Shown here piece by piece: positions 45,166 through 54,601 of a DNA stretch of 64,000 nt. Position 1 is the first letter of the stretch. Each line of letters opens with the position of its first letter. Below the pieces are notes generated by a model. The model ran no database searches. It was given only the letters and a program-made list of their open reading frames with translations, and was not told where the DNA came from. Position numbers and translations under genes: made by a program. Source of the DNA: Escherichia coli (GTDB taxonomy: Bacteria; Pseudomonadota; Gammaproteobacteria; Enterobacterales; Enterobacteriaceae); contig CP089930.1 of assembly GCA_021307345.1 (NCBI GenBank), positions 4,030,001-4,094,000 on the forward strand, read 5' to 3'.

Positions 45166-45735
45166 TTAACCAGCCGTAACACGCTTGCCGCTGGTAACAA
45201 AGGTGCCAGCGCCTAAATGATGTAGCGTATTGAGTTTATCGTCATCAAATTGCCAGCGGCCTTCGACAAAAACACGAGCGTCTGCCGCTGCTGATACCAC
45301 TTCGCCAAACAGCGTGTCGTATTTTTCTTGCGCAGAAGTCGCGGGAAGCAAGCGGCACTCCATCCATGCCAGACATTTCTTTTCGACCACCGGCAAGCCA
45401 AGCACCGGACCTTTCACAACCGGAATGCCATAACAGTTAAACTTATCTTCATCACGCCCAGAAATGCTGCCCACTGCCCACGTCCAGTTTGTTGCTGCGA
45501 CGCCTGGGATCACAATGCCAAACATGCCACTACGTTCAATCAACTCCCGTGACCATGTCGATTTATCGACCACAATTGCCACGCGTGGTGGTTCGAACTC
45601 CACGGGCATCGACCAGGCCGCAGCCATAATGTTACGTCGCTGGGATTGCTCATCGAAACTGGTGATCAGGACGGTAGGGCCGTGGTTTAACAGACGGCTG
45701 GCATGATGCAACTCAACGGGAATAAATTGGCTCAC
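45166..45735 (-). CDS. yddH: Flavin reductase-like FMN-binding protein YddH
   Basis: 189 residues with the flavin reductase-like domain (split barrel): T-V-L-I-T-S-F-D-E-Q near 20, R-N-I-M-A-A-A-W-S-M-P near 34, and V-V-D-K-S-T-W-S-R-E near 55. Binds FMN by family; may be an NAD(P)H:flavin oxidoreductase. No partner monooxygenase is adjacent. Same length as K-12. Divergent from nhoA with ~175 bp between. Confidence 0.92.
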   Translation of the reverse strand: MSQFIPVELHHASRLLNHGPTVLITSFDEQSQRRNIMAAAWSMPVEFEPPRVAIVVDKSTWSRELIERSGMFGIVIPGVAATNWTWAVGSISGRDEDKFNCYGIPVVKGPVLGLPVVEKKCLAWMECRLLPATSAQEKYDTLFGEVVSAAADARVFVEGRWQFDDDKLNTLHHLGAGTFVTSGKRVTAG

Positions 45736-45909
45736 GGTATCGCCTCGCTAAGAAAGTGGTTTTAAAAGCGTAGCTCGTAACGCAATAAGTAACGAAATTA
45801 ACGGGATTGGCGATTTGCGAACGTGATGCTTGTCCGCGATCGCACAAAATAGCCGGTGTGGCGTCCATTCCAGGTTATAAATTGAGAAAACCACTAAGGG
45901 AAACGCCTG

Positions 45910-46755
45910 ATGACGCCCATTCTGAATCACTATTTTGCCCGTATTCGCTGGACGGGTGCTGCTGCGGTCAATATCGATACGCTACGAGCATTACACCTGA
46001 AACACAATTGCACTATTCCATTTGAAAATCTCGACGTTTTGCTGCCGAGAGAAATCCAGCTTGATGATCAATCGCTTGAAGAGAAGCTGGTGACTGCGCG
46101 ACGTGGCGGTTACTGTTTTGAGCAGAATGGTGTGTTTGAGCGAGTGTTACGTGAGCTGGGATTTAACGTTCGCAGTTTGTTAGGTCGCGTGGTGTTATCT
46201 AACCCACCATCGTTGCCGCCGCGCACGCACCGTCTGTTGTTAGTAGAACTGAAGGGTGAACAATGGATTGCCGACGTCGGTTTTGGTGGTCAGACGCTGA
46301 CCGCGCCAATCCGTTTAGTGCCGGATATCGCGCAAACCACGCCACACGGAGAGTATCGGTTGTTGCAGGAGGGTGATAACTGGGTTTTGCAGTTTAATCA
46401 TCATCAGCACTGGCAGTCGATGTACCGTTTTGATCTCTGCGAGCAGCAACAAAGTGATTATGTGATGGGCAATTTCTGGTCGGCGCACTGGCCGCAGTCG
46501 CATTTTCGCCATCATCTGTTGATGTGCCGCCATTTGCCGGACGGTGGCAAGCTGACGCTGACCAATTTCCATTTCACCCATTATGAAAATGGGCACGCGG
46601 TGGATCAGCGGAATCTACCGGATGTGGCGTCGTTATATGCCGTGATGCAGGAACAATTTGGGCTGGGCGTGGATGATGCGAAACATGGGTTTACCGTGGA
46701 TGAACTGGCACTGGTGATGGCAGCGTTCGACACACATCCGGAGGCGGGGAAATAG
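45910..46755 (+). CDS. nhoA: N-hydroxyarylamine O-acetyltransferase NhoA
   Basis: 281 residues, arylamine N-acetyltransferase family. The Cys-His-Asp triad is intact: Cys69 in R-R-G-G-Y-C-F-E-Q-N, His107 in P-R-T-H-R-L-L-L, Asp122 in I-A-D-V-G-F-G. It transfers acetyl from acetyl-CoA to arylamines and N-hydroxyarylamines, which can activate nitroaromatics to mutagens. Cytoplasmic. ACGCCTG upstream offers only a weak ribosome site, preceded by AAGGGAA. A REP element follows the stop. Confidence 0.95.
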   Translation: MTPILNHYFARIRWTGAAAVNIDTLRALHLKHNCTIPFENLDVLLPREIQLDDQSLEEKLVTARRGGYCFEQNGVFERVLRELGFNVRSLLGRVVLSNPPSLPPRTHRLLLVELKGEQWIADVGFGGQTLTAPIRLVPDIAQTTPHGEYRLLQEGDNWVLQFNHHQHWQSMYRFDLCEQQQSDYVMGNFWSAHWPQSHFRHHLLMCRHLPDGGKLTLTNFHFTHYENGHAVDQRNLPDVASLYAVMQEQFGLGVDDAKHGFTVDELALVMAAFDTHPEAGK

Positions 46756-46760
46756 TATGT

Positions 46761-46848
<88 letters not shown>

Positions 46849-46865
46849 TGGAACCGGCAACGGTT

Positions 46866-47759
46866 TCAGAGATCAATGGCCCATTCGGCATGAAACAAAA
46901 TCACCGCTGTGCCAGAAATGGTGACTTTCTCCGGTTGGTTGTCCCGAATAGTCACCGTCACATCAATCACGCCGTCACGCCCCAGAGCTCGTCCCTGATG
47001 GCCTTTAACACGCAACACGTTGCCATCGTGGGGCAATACGTTGTGATGCACTAACCATGCGCCCATTGGGCCATTGGCATTGCCGGTCACCGGATCTTCC
47101 ACAATACCAATCGCAGGCGAGAACATGCGACCATCGGTTTCATTTTTGCCTGGGCGGATCTGGAAGGGGAAGAAACCATTGCAGCCAATCTGTTTACTGA
47201 TAGCGGTCAGCGCAGCAAGGTCAGGCGAAAGGGCATCGATATCCACTTCTGGTTTCAACGGGATCATCACTTTTGAGTGTCCTGTTGTTGCCACCTGAAT
47301 TGGCAAGCCTGGCAGAATATCGTTCTCAGTGAGATGAAGCGCGTTGATAATTGCCGCGCGAGCTCCACCTTCCAGCGGCGGTTCAAAGCCCGGCGTGCCT
47401 TGCTCCAGAGAAATACGATAATCACCGTTTTGTTTTTCGATAGTGACACGGTGCTTTCCCGCCAACGATGTTTGCCAGACGGTGCAATTTCCCAAACCCA
47501 ATACCTTTGAACGTACATAGTGCGCTGCTACCGTCGCGTGACCGCAAATTGGCACTTCAACCATTGGCGTAAAGTAGCGAATGTGTACATCGCTGTCGTC
47601 ACTGCGCAGCAGAAAAGCCGTTTCCGAATGGCCTAACTCGCGGGCGATAAGTTGCATTTGCGCTTCGCTAAGATTATCGGCAGGGAATACAACACCGGCA
47701 GAATTGCCGCGAAACGGTTGAGAGGTAAAAGCATCGACGTGGTAAATCTGCGGTTTCAT
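46866..47759 (-). CDS. yddE: PhzF-family isomerase-like protein YddE
   Basis: 297 residues, PhzF fold (two diaminopimelate-epimerase-like halves). The catalytic glutamate is in R-E-L-G-H-S-E-T-A-F-L (about 45-50); the second-half conserved E-D-P-V-T-G-N-A-N-G-P-M-G-A is present near 220. Reaction unknown. Cytoplasmic. AGGAGAACAGT precedes its ATG on the minus strand. Same length as K-12. Confidence 0.93.
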   Translation of the reverse strand: MKPQIYHVDAFTSQPFRGNSAGVVFPADNLSEAQMQLIARELGHSETAFLLRSDDSDVHIRYFTPMVEVPICGHATVAAHYVRSKVLGLGNCTVWQTSLAGKHRVTIEKQNGDYRISLEQGTPGFEPPLEGGARAAIINALHLTENDILPGLPIQVATTGHSKVMIPLKPEVDIDALSPDLAALTAISKQIGCNGFFPFQIRPGKNETDGRMFSPAIGIVEDPVTGNANGPMGAWLVHHNVLPHDGNVLRVKGHQGRALGRDGVIDVTVTIRDNQPEKVTISGTAVILFHAEWAIDL

Positions 47760-47838
47760 TACTGTTCTCCTGTGGCTGGAGAACTATCATAGCCTGCAAT
47801 CGGCCGGAGAGCGAAAGGCTATCCGGCCGGCATGAGAA

Positions 47839-48519
47839 TTATCGCCGTGAGCGCACAATCTGATACCTACGGGTAAAGTACTCAAACGGTGCGCTCCATA
47901 CATGCACCAGTCGGGTGAACGGGAAGAGCAGGAAGATGGTCATTCCCAACACCAAATGAACGCGGAAGATATAAGCTACGCCATCAAGATGCGTCGATGC
48001 GCCGCCCTGGAAAGTGACGATGCTTTGCGCCCATCCCACCAGCTTCATCATTTCACTGCCGTCCGGATGTTGTGCTGAAAAGGGAATGGTGGTTAACCCA
48101 AGAATGCACTGAATTAACAAAATGGCGAGGATCAGGATATCCGCACCAGAAGACGTCGCCCTGATACGCGGATTTGTTAAACGACGCACCAGCAGCCCCG
48201 CACCGCCAATCAGCGTCAACACCCCGCAAATACCGCCGAGGATCATCGCCATCTGCTGTTTTACCGCCACCGGAAGGAACCACGCGTACATCCAGTGCGG
48301 CGTTAACATGCCGAACAGATGACCGAAGAAGATCCCCAGAATACCGATATGGAACAAGTTCGACCACAGCACCATTCCGCGTTTATCCAACATCTGGCTT
48401 GAGGAGGCACGCCAGGTGTACTGCCCGTAATCGTAGCGCAACCAGCTTCCGAGGATAAAAACCGTGCCACACAAGTACGGGTAGATATCGTAAAAAAAGA
48501 CGTTCAAATACTGAATCAT
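47839..48519 (-). CDS. narV: Nitrate reductase Z gamma subunit NarV (cytochrome b)
   Basis: 226 residues, five transmembrane helices. Histidines for the two b hemes are visible in [12 protein letters not shown] (about 55-66) and F-R-V-H-L-V-L-G-M (about 185-193). It takes electrons from quinol at the periplasmic side and passes them to NarYZ. Overlaps narW by 4 bp. Last gene of narUZYWV. Confidence 0.95.
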   Translation of the reverse strand: MIQYLNVFFYDIYPYLCGTVFILGSWLRYDYGQYTWRASSSQMLDKRGMVLWSNLFHIGILGIFFGHLFGMLTPHWMYAWFLPVAVKQQMAMILGGICGVLTLIGGAGLLVRRLTNPRIRATSSGADILILAILLIQCILGLTTIPFSAQHPDGSEMMKLVGWAQSIVTFQGGASTHLDGVAYIFRVHLVLGMTIFLLFPFTRLVHVWSAPFEYFTRRYQIVRSRR

Positions 48520-49211
48520 TTCCCACCTCCCGCACTGATGTCCACATACTGCGGTGCGACATCCTGACTAAAGCGTCGCTGATATTGATTAAGCGGCGAG
48601 CTGTCACACGCCGTGGCGTTATCTTCAATAAACTTCACCTGTTCCTCTTCCCACACCGCATCCAGTGCCTGACGGGTGTCGTCGCGCTCCTCGCTGCGTA
48701 TCTGTTTTGTGACACTGTCACTTGAGAGTGTACTTCCCGCCAGATGCAGCAGGGCGTCAAACAACGGATACCACGGCGCCTCACGTTGTTTTAAGCGCCC
48801 GCCGAGCAGGGCGAGGATTGGCGCAACGTTGAGCAAACCTTCTTTAGCCTGGTTGTCGGGTAGCACACTTAAATACTCCAGATACAAAGGCAGATAATCA
48901 GGCAACTCGCGACAATTTAGTTGCAGGCCGACTTTTTCATACTCCGCCAGCAGATCCACCATTGCCTGACCGCGATCGCGTGACTCGGCATGAACATGTT
49001 CAAATAGCAGCAGCGAGGTGGTACGTCCACGGTCAAACACTTCACACCATTCAGCCTGTTTATCCAACAGCGGCGCATTAAGCAGGTCGCAGGTGAAATC
49101 GGTGAGCATCGGCGCGTCGTGGCGAATCAGCGCCAGCGCGTCGTCTTTGTTCTCCCATAGCAGCTCGTCCGGGTACTCCATCAACAGGCCAATCACTTTG
49201 AGGATTTGCAT
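48516..49211 (-). CDS. narW: Nitrate reductase Z maturation chaperone NarW
   Basis: 231 residues, NarJ/NarW family of all-helical cytoplasmic chaperones (Y-P-D-E-L-L-W near 13, [18 protein letters not shown] near 70). It holds the NarZ subunit for molybdenum cofactor insertion and is not part of the final enzyme. The start overlaps the narY stop by one base (TAATG) and the stop overlaps narV (ATGA). Confidence 0.95.
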   Translation of the reverse strand: MQILKVIGLLMEYPDELLWENKDDALALIRHDAPMLTDFTCDLLNAPLLDKQAEWCEVFDRGRTTSLLLFEHVHAESRDRGQAMVDLLAEYEKVGLQLNCRELPDYLPLYLEYLSVLPDNQAKEGLLNVAPILALLGGRLKQREAPWYPLFDALLHLAGSTLSSDSVTKQIRSEERDDTRQALDAVWEEEQVKFIEDNATACDSSPLNQYQRRFSQDVAPQYVDISAGGGK

Positions 49212-50755
49212 TATTCCCCCTCCGCTTTATTGCGTACTTCGGTAATGTCGATAGCATCGATCCGGCTACTGTTGAACAGGTTGAATTTAGTATCAGAGCC
49301 GTGGCAACCGTCGCCAAAAGTAAAGCCGCAGCCGTTGCGTTCACCGAAGGCGTCGCCCGCCATTTCCCGATGACTGGTCGGAATGACAAACCGATCTTCA
49401 TAGTTGGCGATAGCGAGATAGCGATACATATCTTCCACCTGGGCGACGCTCAGCCCGACTTCGTCGATCGCGCGGGTATCAGTTACACCTTCTACGGTTT
49501 GCGAACGCATATAGTGGCGCATTGCCATCATCCGTTTCAGCGCCCGCAGTACAGGGCCGGTATCGCCCGCACTCAACATATTGGCGAGGTATTGCACCGG
49601 AATACGCAGGCTTTCGATGGCGGGAAGTACGCCTTCGCTTTTGGGCAGTCCGCCCGCGTCGGCGTAAGACTGAATCGGCGACAGCGGCGGCACGTACCAG
49701 ACCATCGGCAGGGTGCGATATTCCGGGTGCAACGGTAGCGCCAGTTTCCAGTCCATTGCCATTTTGTAAACCGGCGAACGCTGGGCGGCTTCAATCACGT
49801 TTTGCGGGATACCTTGTTTCAGGGCTTCTTCGATCACTGATGGATCGTGCGGATCGAGGAACACTTCGCACTGGCGTTCATAGAGATCAACTTCGCGCTC
49901 GGTGCTCGCTGCTTCCTCGATGCGGTCGGCGTCGTAGAGCAGTACACCAAGATAACGAATGCGCCCCACGCAGGTTTCGGAGCAGACCGTGGGCTGACCG
50001 GACTCAATTCGCGGATAACAGAAGATGCATTTTTCCGACTTGCCGCTTTTCCAGTTGAAGTAGATTTTTTTGTACGGACAACCGCTAATGCACAAGCGCC
50101 AGCCACGACATTTATCCTGATCGATCAGCACAATGCCGTCTTCTTCGCGTTTGTAGATAGCGCCGCTGGGGCAGGTCGCCACGCAGCTGGGGTTGAGGCA
50201 GTGTTCGCAAAGGCGCGGCAGGTACATCATGAAAGTGTTTTCAAACTGACCGTACATCTCCTTTTGCATGGCTTCGAAGTTGCGGTCGCGGGCGCGTTTT
50301 TCAAACTCGCCGCCCAGCAATTCTTCCCAGTTTGGCCCCCAGATCACTTTGTCCATCCGTTTGCCGTCAATCAGCGAACGTGGGCGGGCAGTGGGAATGT
50401 GTTTACCTTCCGGCGCGCTATGCAAATGTTCGTAGTCGAATGTGAAAGGTTCGTAGTAGTCGTCAATCTGCGGTATCACCGGGTTGGCGAAGATTTTGGT
50501 TATTACGCCCATCTTGCTGCCCAGGCGCGGGCGGATCTTGCCATTCACATCACGCACCCAGCCGCCTTGCCACTCTTCCTGATCTTCCCAGTTTTTCGGA
50601 TAACCAATGCCCGGTTTGGTTTCGACGTTGTTAAACCAGGCGTACTCCATGCCTTCGCGCCCGGTCCAGACGTTTTTACAGGTCACCGAACAGGTGTGGC
50701 AGCCGATACATTTATCGAGGTTAAGCACCATGCCGACTTGCGAACGTATTTTCAT
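49211..50755 (-). CDS. narY: Nitrate reductase Z beta subunit NarY (iron-sulfur)
   Basis: 514 residues. Cys clusters for four Fe-S centres: C-I-G-C-H-T-C-S-V-T-C (16-26), then C-E-H-C-L-N-P-S-C and C-P-S-G-A (about 184-200), C-R-G-W-R-L-C-I-S-G-C-P (with Trp in the cysteine position of the 3Fe-4S cluster) and C-I-F-C-Y-P. It relays electrons from NarV hemes to NarZ. Overlaps narZ by 4 bp and narW by 1 bp. Confidence 0.96.
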   Translation of the reverse strand: MKIRSQVGMVLNLDKCIGCHTCSVTCKNVWTGREGMEYAWFNNVETKPGIGYPKNWEDQEEWQGGWVRDVNGKIRPRLGSKMGVITKIFANPVIPQIDDYYEPFTFDYEHLHSAPEGKHIPTARPRSLIDGKRMDKVIWGPNWEELLGGEFEKRARDRNFEAMQKEMYGQFENTFMMYLPRLCEHCLNPSCVATCPSGAIYKREEDGIVLIDQDKCRGWRLCISGCPYKKIYFNWKSGKSEKCIFCYPRIESGQPTVCSETCVGRIRYLGVLLYDADRIEEAASTEREVDLYERQCEVFLDPHDPSVIEEALKQGIPQNVIEAAQRSPVYKMAMDWKLALPLHPEYRTLPMVWYVPPLSPIQSYADAGGLPKSEGVLPAIESLRIPVQYLANMLSAGDTGPVLRALKRMMAMRHYMRSQTVEGVTDTRAIDEVGLSVAQVEDMYRYLAIANYEDRFVIPTSHREMAGDAFGERNGCGFTFGDGCHGSDTKFNLFNSSRIDAIDITEVRNKAEGE

Positions 50756-53700
50756 TTTTCCGCCTCCTGTACCTGATCGCGACCTTCATCATCCAGCCAG
50801 TTAACGTTTTTCATCTTACGGATCATGATGAACTCATCGCGGTTCGAGCCGACGGTGCCGTAGTAGTTAAAGCCCCAGGCCAGTTGCGCGTAACCGCCAA
50901 TCATATGCGTCGGCTTCGGGCAAACGCGGGTGACTGAGTTGTGAATACCGCCGCGCATTCCGGTCACTTCTGAACCGGGGATATTCATAATGCGTTCCTG
51001 AGCGTGATACATCATGGTCATGCCCGGCGGCACTCGCTGACTGACTACCGCACGAGCCGTCAGCGCACCGTTGGCGTTAAACACTTCCACCCAGTCGTTA
51101 TCAACAATGGTCAGTTCGCGGGCATCGGTTTCGCTGATCCAGACAATCGGCCCGCCGCGCGAGAGCGTCAGCATTAGCAGGTTTTCACTGTAGGTAGAGT
51201 GAATGCCCCATTTCTGGTGCGGCGTCAGGAAGTTAAGTGCTTTTTCCGGGAAGCCGTTTGGCGGGATCTGGCGCATTTCACTGACACTGCGGGTGTCGAT
51301 AGGCGGGCGATAAGCCACCAGGCTTTCACCAAAGGCGCGCATCCAGGGATGATCCTGATAGAGCTGCTGGCGTCCCGACAGCGTGCGCCACGGAATTAAC
51401 TCGTGAACGTTGGTGTATCCCGCGTTATAGGAGACGTGATCGCTTTCCAGACCGGACCAGGTGGGGCTGGAAATGATTTTACGTGGTTGCGCCTGAATAT
51501 CGCGAAAGCGAATCTTCTCATCCTCTTTGTGTAGCGCCAGATGAGTATGTTCGCGCCCGGTGATCTCGCCCAGCGCCTGCCAGGCTTTTACCGCTACATG
51601 GCCGTTGGTTTCCGGTGCCAGCGCCAGAATGACCTCTGATGCATCAATGGCGGTGTCAATCAGCGGACGCCCCTGTGCCGGGCCATCGCGTTTGGTGTAA
51701 TTGAGTTTGCCGAGGAAATCGATTTCATCCTGGGTATTCCACGAAATCCCTTTACCGCCGTTGCCAAGTTTGTCCATCAACGGCCCCAGCGAGGTAAAAC
51801 GTTCATAGGTAGCAGGGTAGTCGCGCTCCACCGCCACAATATTCGGCGCGGTCTTACCTGGGATTAGGTCGCATTCGCCTTTGCGCCAGTCGAGCACTTC
51901 ACATGGTTGGGAGAGTTCTGCCGGAGAGTCGTGCAATAACGGTTGCAGTACAATATCTGTTTCTTTGCCAAGATGCCCCACGCAGACTTGCGAAAATGCT
52001 TTGGCGATACCTTTGTAGATTTCCCAGTCGCTGCGTGATTCCCAGGCGGGATCGACCGCCGCAGAAAGTGGATGAATAAACGGATGCATATCCGAGGTAT
52101 TCATATCGTCTTTTTCGTACCAGGTCGCGGTGGGCAAGACGATATCGGAGAATAAACAAGTGCTGGACATGCGGAAGTCGAGCGTCACCAGCAGGTCGAG
52201 CTTGCCCTCTATCGCGGCGGTTTGCCACTCGACTTCTTCCGGTTGAATTCCCTCCGTTGGCCCAAGTTCTTCCCCCTGAATACCGCTTTCCGTACCCAGC
52301 AGATATTTCTGCATATACTCATGGCCTTTGCCGGAGGAGCCAAGCAGGTTAGAACGCCAGACAAACAGGTTACGCGGATGATTGCTGCCGTTATCTGGCT
52401 GCTCGCAGGCCATACGCAAATCACCCGATTTCAGCGCCTGAGCGGTAAATTCAGTGGGTGATAATCCGGCCTTGTCGGCTTCAGCTTTCAACGTGAGCGG
52501 ATTACGCCCCAACTGCGGCGCAGAAGGTAGCCAGCCCATGCGTTCGGCGCGAACGTTGAAATCAATCAGATGACCGCTGTATTTACTGGCATCGGCGAGC
52601 GGTGAGAGCAATTCCTGAGCGGTGACTTTTTCATAGCGCCACTGGCTTGAGTGATTGTAAAAAAATGAGGTGCTGTTCATCTGGCGCGGTGGGCGGTTCC
52701 AGTCAAGCGCAAAGGCCAGTGGTAACCAACCGGTTTGCGGACGCAGTTTTTCCTGACCGACATAGTGCGCCCAGCCCCCGCCGCTTTGCCCGACACAACC
52801 GCAGAAGATCAACATATTGATCATTCCCCGATAGTTCATATCCATGTGATACCAGTGGTTAACACCAGCACCGAGGATAATCATCGAACGTCCGTGGGTT
52901 TTATGGGCGGTATCGGCAAATTCACGGGCGATGGTTTCAATATACTGGCGCGGCACGCCGGTAATTTGCTCGCCCCATGCCGGCGTGTAGGCTTTGATTT
53001 CAGCGTAATCTTTCGCGCTGTTTTCGTCTTCCAGCCCGCGATCAAGACCGTAATTTGCTAGCACCAGATCATAAACGCTGACCACCGGACAGGTACTGCC
53101 ATCGGCGAGCGTCAGATTTTTCACTGGAAGCTGGCGTACCAGAATCGGATCGTGTTTTACGCTGCGAAAATGCGGGTTTTCAATGCCGCCAAAGTAGGGA
53201 AAAGCCACGCCAGCAACAGCGTCGTGTTGACCGAGCAGGGTTAACGACAATTCGGTTTCTGAACCTGCGGCAATGGATTCCAGATTCCATTTGCCTTTTT
53301 CTCCCCAGCGAAAACCAATCGAACCGTTCGGCACCACCAGTTCTCCAGCGATATTAAACGCCACGGTTTTCCACTGCGGATTGTTGTTTTCACCCAGTCC
53401 ATCCACCAGGTCAGACGCGCGGATCATGCGTCCCGGAACGTAGCTGCCATCGTCGCGCGGTTCCAGCATTACCAGCATCGGCATATCGCTGTAGCGGCGG
53501 CAGTAGTTGATAAAGTAGTCGCTGGGGTTATCGAGGTGGAACTCTTTTAAGATCACATGGCCCATCGCCATTGCCAGCGCGCTATCGGTGCCTTGCTTTG
53601 GCGCCAGCCACTGATCGCACAATTTTGCCACTTCCGAGTAGTCCGGGGTAATGGCGATAGTTTTGGTGCCTTTGTAGCGCACTTCGGTAAAGAAGTGAGC

Positions 53701-54492
53701 GTCTGGCGTGCGCGTCTGCGGTACGTTAGACCCCCATGCGATGATGTAGCTGGAGTTATACCAGTCGGCGGATTCCGGTACGTCGGTTTGTTCGCCCCAG
53801 GTCATCGGCGAGGCGGGCGGCAGGTCGCAATACCAGTCATAGAAACTTAAGCAGGTGCCGCCTAGCAGTGACAGATAGCGTGTTCCGGCGGCGTAAGAGA
53901 CCATCGACATCGCCGGGATCGGTGAGAAACCGGCAACGCGATCAGGGCCGTAAGTTTTGATGGTCCAGACATTAGCGGCAGCAATCAGTTGATTCAGTTC
54001 CTGCCAGTTGGAGCGGATAAACCCACCGCGCCCGCGTACCTGCTTGTAGCTCAGGCACTTTTGCGGGTCATTCATAATTGATGCCCACGCCAGTACCGGA
54101 TCGCTGTGTTGTTTAAGTGCTTCGCGCCACAGTTCAATCAGCCGTTTACGAATTAGCGGGTATTTCAGACGGTTTGCACTGTAGAGATACCAGGAGTAAC
54201 TTGCGCCACGCGGGCAGCCGCGTGGTTCATGATTGGGCAGGTCAGGGCGAGTGCGTGGGTAGTCGGTCTGCTGAATTTCCCAGGTCACCAGGCCATTTTT
54301 AACGTAGATTTTCCAGCTACAGGAGCCGGTACAGTTAACGCCGTGGGTGGAACGCACGATTTTGTCGAACTGCCAACGCTGGCGATAGCTGTCCTCCCAG
54401 TCGCGGTTGCTATGCATCACCTGTCCGTGACCATCGGCAAAAGTTTCGCCCTTTTGTTTGAAGTAGCGAAAGCGATCCAAAAGTTTACTCAT
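50752..54492 (-). CDS. narZ: Nitrate reductase Z alpha subunit NarZ (molybdopterin)
   Basis: 1246 residues from MSKLLDRFRYFKQKGETF; the open frame has 46 extra upstream codons which do not match NarZ. FS0 [4Fe-4S] ligands H-G-V-N-C-T-G-S-C-S-W-K-I-Y (His and Cys near 50-58), the Mo-coordinating Asp in W-Y-N-S-S-Y-I-I-A-W-G-S-N (preceding part near 222), and bis-MGD binding regions throughout. Cytoplasmic-side catalytic subunit reducing nitrate to nitrite. NarZ is the stationary-phase/low-level counterpart of NarG. Same length as K-12. Confidence 0.97.
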   Translation of the reverse strand: MSKLLDRFRYFKQKGETFADGHGQVMHSNRDWEDSYRQRWQFDKIVRSTHGVNCTGSCSWKIYVKNGLVTWEIQQTDYPRTRPDLPNHEPRGCPRGASYSWYLYSANRLKYPLIRKRLIELWREALKQHSDPVLAWASIMNDPQKCLSYKQVRGRGGFIRSNWQELNQLIAAANVWTIKTYGPDRVAGFSPIPAMSMVSYAAGTRYLSLLGGTCLSFYDWYCDLPPASPMTWGEQTDVPESADWYNSSYIIAWGSNVPQTRTPDAHFFTEVRYKGTKTIAITPDYSEVAKLCDQWLAPKQGTDSALAMAMGHVILKEFHLDNPSDYFINYCRRYSDMPMLVMLEPRDDGSYVPGRMIRASDLVDGLGENNNPQWKTVAFNIAGELVVPNGSIGFRWGEKGKWNLESIAAGSETELSLTLLGQHDAVAGVAFPYFGGIENPHFRSVKHDPILVRQLPVKNLTLADGSTCPVVSVYDLVLANYGLDRGLEDENSAKDYAEIKAYTPAWGEQITGVPRQYIETIAREFADTAHKTHGRSMIILGAGVNHWYHMDMNYRGMINMLIFCGCVGQSGGGWAHYVGQEKLRPQTGWLPLAFALDWNRPPRQMNSTSFFYNHSSQWRYEKVTAQELLSPLADASKYSGHLIDFNVRAERMGWLPSAPQLGRNPLTLKAEADKAGLSPTEFTAQALKSGDLRMACEQPDNGSNHPRNLFVWRSNLLGSSGKGHEYMQKYLLGTESGIQGEELGPTEGIQPEEVEWQTAAIEGKLDLLVTLDFRMSSTCLFSDIVLPTATWYEKDDMNTSDMHPFIHPLSAAVDPAWESRSDWEIYKGIAKAFSQVCVGHLGKETDIVLQPLLHDSPAELSQPCEVLDWRKGECDLIPGKTAPNIVAVERDYPATYERFTSLGPLMDKLGNGGKGISWNTQDEIDFLGKLNYTKRDGPAQGRPLIDTAIDASEVILALAPETNGHVAVKAWQALGEITGREHTHLALHKEDEKIRFRDIQAQPRKIISSPTWSGLESDHVSYNAGYTNVHELIPWRTLSGRQQLYQDHPWMRAFGESLVAYRPPIDTRSVSEMRQIPPNGFPEKALNFLTPHQKWGIHSTYSENLLMLTLSRGGPIVWISETDARELTIVDNDWVEVFNANGALTARAVVSQRVPPGMTMMYHAQERIMNIPGSEVTGMRGGIHNSVTRVCPKPTHMIGGYAQLAWGFNYYGTVGSNRDEFIMIRKMKNVNWLDDEGRDQVQEAEK

Positions 54493-54528
54493 GACATGAC
54501 TCCTGCTCCAGGAATGATTTGGGCTCTG

Positions 54529-54593
54529 ATGCCTTGTCAGATGCGGCATAAACGCCTTATCCGACCTACGGGTGCGACACGTTGCATCAGGCA
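54529..54593. repeat. REP pair between narU and narZ
   Basis: TGCCTTGTCAGATGCGGCA followed by AACGCCTTATCCGACCTACG and then GTTGCATCAGGCATC: a REP-type BIME in the 109-bp gap inside the nar operon. Such elements inside operons can protect the upstream cistron's mRNA. Confidence 0.8.
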
Positions 54594-54601
54594 TCGATCT
54601 C